Assembly (NCBI RefSeq): GCF_900156605.1
Contig: NZ_FTOA01000003.1
Location: forward strand, 434,001 to 498,000
DNA from: Insolitispirillum peregrinum
GTDB lineage: Bacteria > Pseudomonadota > Alphaproteobacteria > Rhodospirillales > Rhodospirillaceae
Direction of reading: 5' to 3'
DNA: 64,000 nucleotides
Made by a program: the position numbers and the translations under genes. The notes beneath the pieces were generated by a model. That model saw only the letters and a list, made by a program, of their open reading frames with translations, searched no databases and was not told where the DNA came from. This document shows, in pieces, positions 63,179-64,000 of this stretch (its first letter is position 1; every line of letters starts with the position of its first letter).

Positions 63179-63610
63179 ATGAGCAAGACAGAAGAAAGCC
63201 TGCGGGTGTCGGTGCTGGTGCGGCCGGATTTGCCGCTGGGGGCGGTGGTCAATACGGCGGCGGTGGTGTCGGTCGGGCTGGCCGCCCATGTTCCGGCGCT
63301 GGCCGGGACGGTTTTGCGTGATTCTGCCGACCGCATGGTGTTGGGCTGTTCGGAATATCCGGTGCCGATCCTGCAGGCCGACAGCGCCACCCTGCAGGCA
63401 GTGATTGCCAAGGCCTGTCAGGGAGACATGCCGGACGGTGCAGCGGTGGTGCCGTTTCCGGCCTTTGCCCGCCGCATCCATACCTTTGCCGACTATCAGC
63501 AGGAACTGACCGGGCGTGACCTGACCAGCGAGGAGCTGGACGGGGTGGGGCTGGTTGGGCCAGACAAGTGGGTGCGGTCGCTGACCGGCGCGCTGAAGTT
63601 GTTGCGCTGA
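63179..63610 (+). CDS. DUF2000 family protein
   Basis: 143 residues from MSKTEESLRVSVLVRPD at 63179 (GGGAGC upstream). GAVVNTAAVVSVGLAAHVPAL, LGCSEYPVPILQAD and VGLVGPDKWVRSLTGALKLL match DUF2000, a family related in fold to peptidyl-tRNA hydrolase 2. Such genes are commonly next to Lrp regulators. Function unknown. Confidence 0.85.
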   Translation: MSKTEESLRVSVLVRPDLPLGAVVNTAAVVSVGLAAHVPALAGTVLRDSADRMVLGCSEYPVPILQADSATLQAVIAKACQGDMPDGAAVVPFPAFARRIHTFADYQQELTGRDLTSEELDGVGLVGPDKWVRSLTGALKLLR

Positions 63611-64000
63611 TCCGACTCGAACGGCGTTTTACGGACCGAGTCGAAGACAATCAGGGTGATCCGGGCCAGAGGGGGGAGGCATGCCCCGCTCTGGCCCGTT
63701 TTGTCGATTGGGACAGAACCGGGCCGTTGATGATGCAACCCTGCGTGCTCTGGTATTGCCGGTGTGGACTGTTCGGGAGGCTGTCCGGGCGGGCGGAACG
63801 GGGGGAAACGCCCTGTCTGGCGGGTAGGGCGGCAGGAAAGGGGGGCATTTTGAAAATGCTTGCCGGAAGCTTGATTTTGCTGATAAATGATAGTGAGAAT
63901 TATTTGCACTCCCTACACCGCCGGGTAGGGAGTAATCTCCCTTGCCGAGTGGGGAGGAATCATTGACAGGAACCGTGTGACGGGATACACCATCGCCGCA
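63611..64000. other. right-edge region with Fur-box-like site; start of a gene beyond the window possible
   Basis: No gene is clear in these 390 bases. There is a palindrome GCATTTTGAAAATGC at 63845-63859, a Fur-box-like site (63885-63907) and, after AGGAACC, a GTG at 63977 opening a frame to the end of the window (8 codons), which may begin an iron-regulated gene. Confidence 0.4.
63885..63907. promoter_or_regulatory. Fur-box-like site
   Basis: AAATGATAGTGAGAATTATT then TGC; read on the other strand it follows the GCAAATAATTCTCACTATC pattern of Fur sites with the 7-1-7 symmetry TGAGAAT-T-ATTTGCA partly kept. It lies about 70 bases before the possible start at the window edge. Confidence 0.45.

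Overview
The window looks like chromosomal DNA of a GC-rich alphaproteobacterium, most likely of the Rhodospirillales type (Rhodospirillum/Magnetospirillum/Novispirillum relatives). The grounds are a form II RuBisCO (cbbM) that recalls the Rhodospirillum rubrum enzyme, a cytochrome c', the F1-ATPase zeta-type inhibitor (DUF1476) close to purine genes, an NDUFAF5-like methyltransferase beside comF, and short palindromic repeats of the kind seen in alphaproteobacterial genomes. The genus is inference; no rRNA or tRNA gene is visible.

Layout. 1-5.9 kb: alpha-E/transglutaminase pair (left end cut), cheW, cytochrome c', a LOG-family protein, icd and a FecR-domain protein. 6-8 kb: a NUDIX-like protein carrying an in-frame palindromic repeat, then repeats and an orphan gene. 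8-17.4 kb: a surface-polysaccharide locus with two divergent operons, wecB plus an O-antigen ligase-like gene on the minus strand, and asnB, GT, polymerase, GT4 and nucleotidyltransferase genes joined by start/stop overlaps on the plus strand. 17.5-18.6 kb: an AT-rich RelA/SpoT-domain gene that looks acquired. 18.8-23 kb: the RNA repair system rtcR / rtcB-rtcA with a sigma-54 promoter. 24-33 kb: purine genes purL, purQ, purS, purC and purB with inserted small genes and repeats. 33-37.7 kb: a lone CpaC-N-like protein, radC, two tandem map genes, sfsA and an NDUFAF5-like methyltransferase. 37.8-42 kb: comF, then a TetR regulator and three tandem copies of a 105-residue secreted protein of unknown function, then grxC and a nitrilase-family gene. 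42-48 kb: a chemoreceptor, a gamma carbonic anhydrase, argC and cbbM. 48-56 kb: a Tat-exported M15-type peptidase, an alpha-2-macroglobulin and its penicillin-binding partner pbpC. 56-64 kb: an orphan nuclease, a DUF2726 protein, a YgiQ radical SAM protein, a Rieske protein, a two-gene island (unknown protein plus HTH/ImmA-IrrE protease), an Lrp regulator divergent from a DUF2000 gene, and a Fur-box-like site at the right edge.

Two families of short mobile-looking repeats run through the window. R1 is about 100 bp with two hairpins (6181, 21821, 30784, with fragments elsewhere). R2 is 171 bp with 11-bp terminal inverted repeats (7283, 23782, 30628, with fragments at 23055 and 62495). One R1 copy sits inside an R2 copy and another sits in frame inside a protein gene.

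The best candidates for undescribed biology are the 60.5-62.4 kb two-gene island, the TetR-linked triplicated secreted proteins, the AT-rich RelA/SpoT gene, and the R1 insertion that has become part of a protein.
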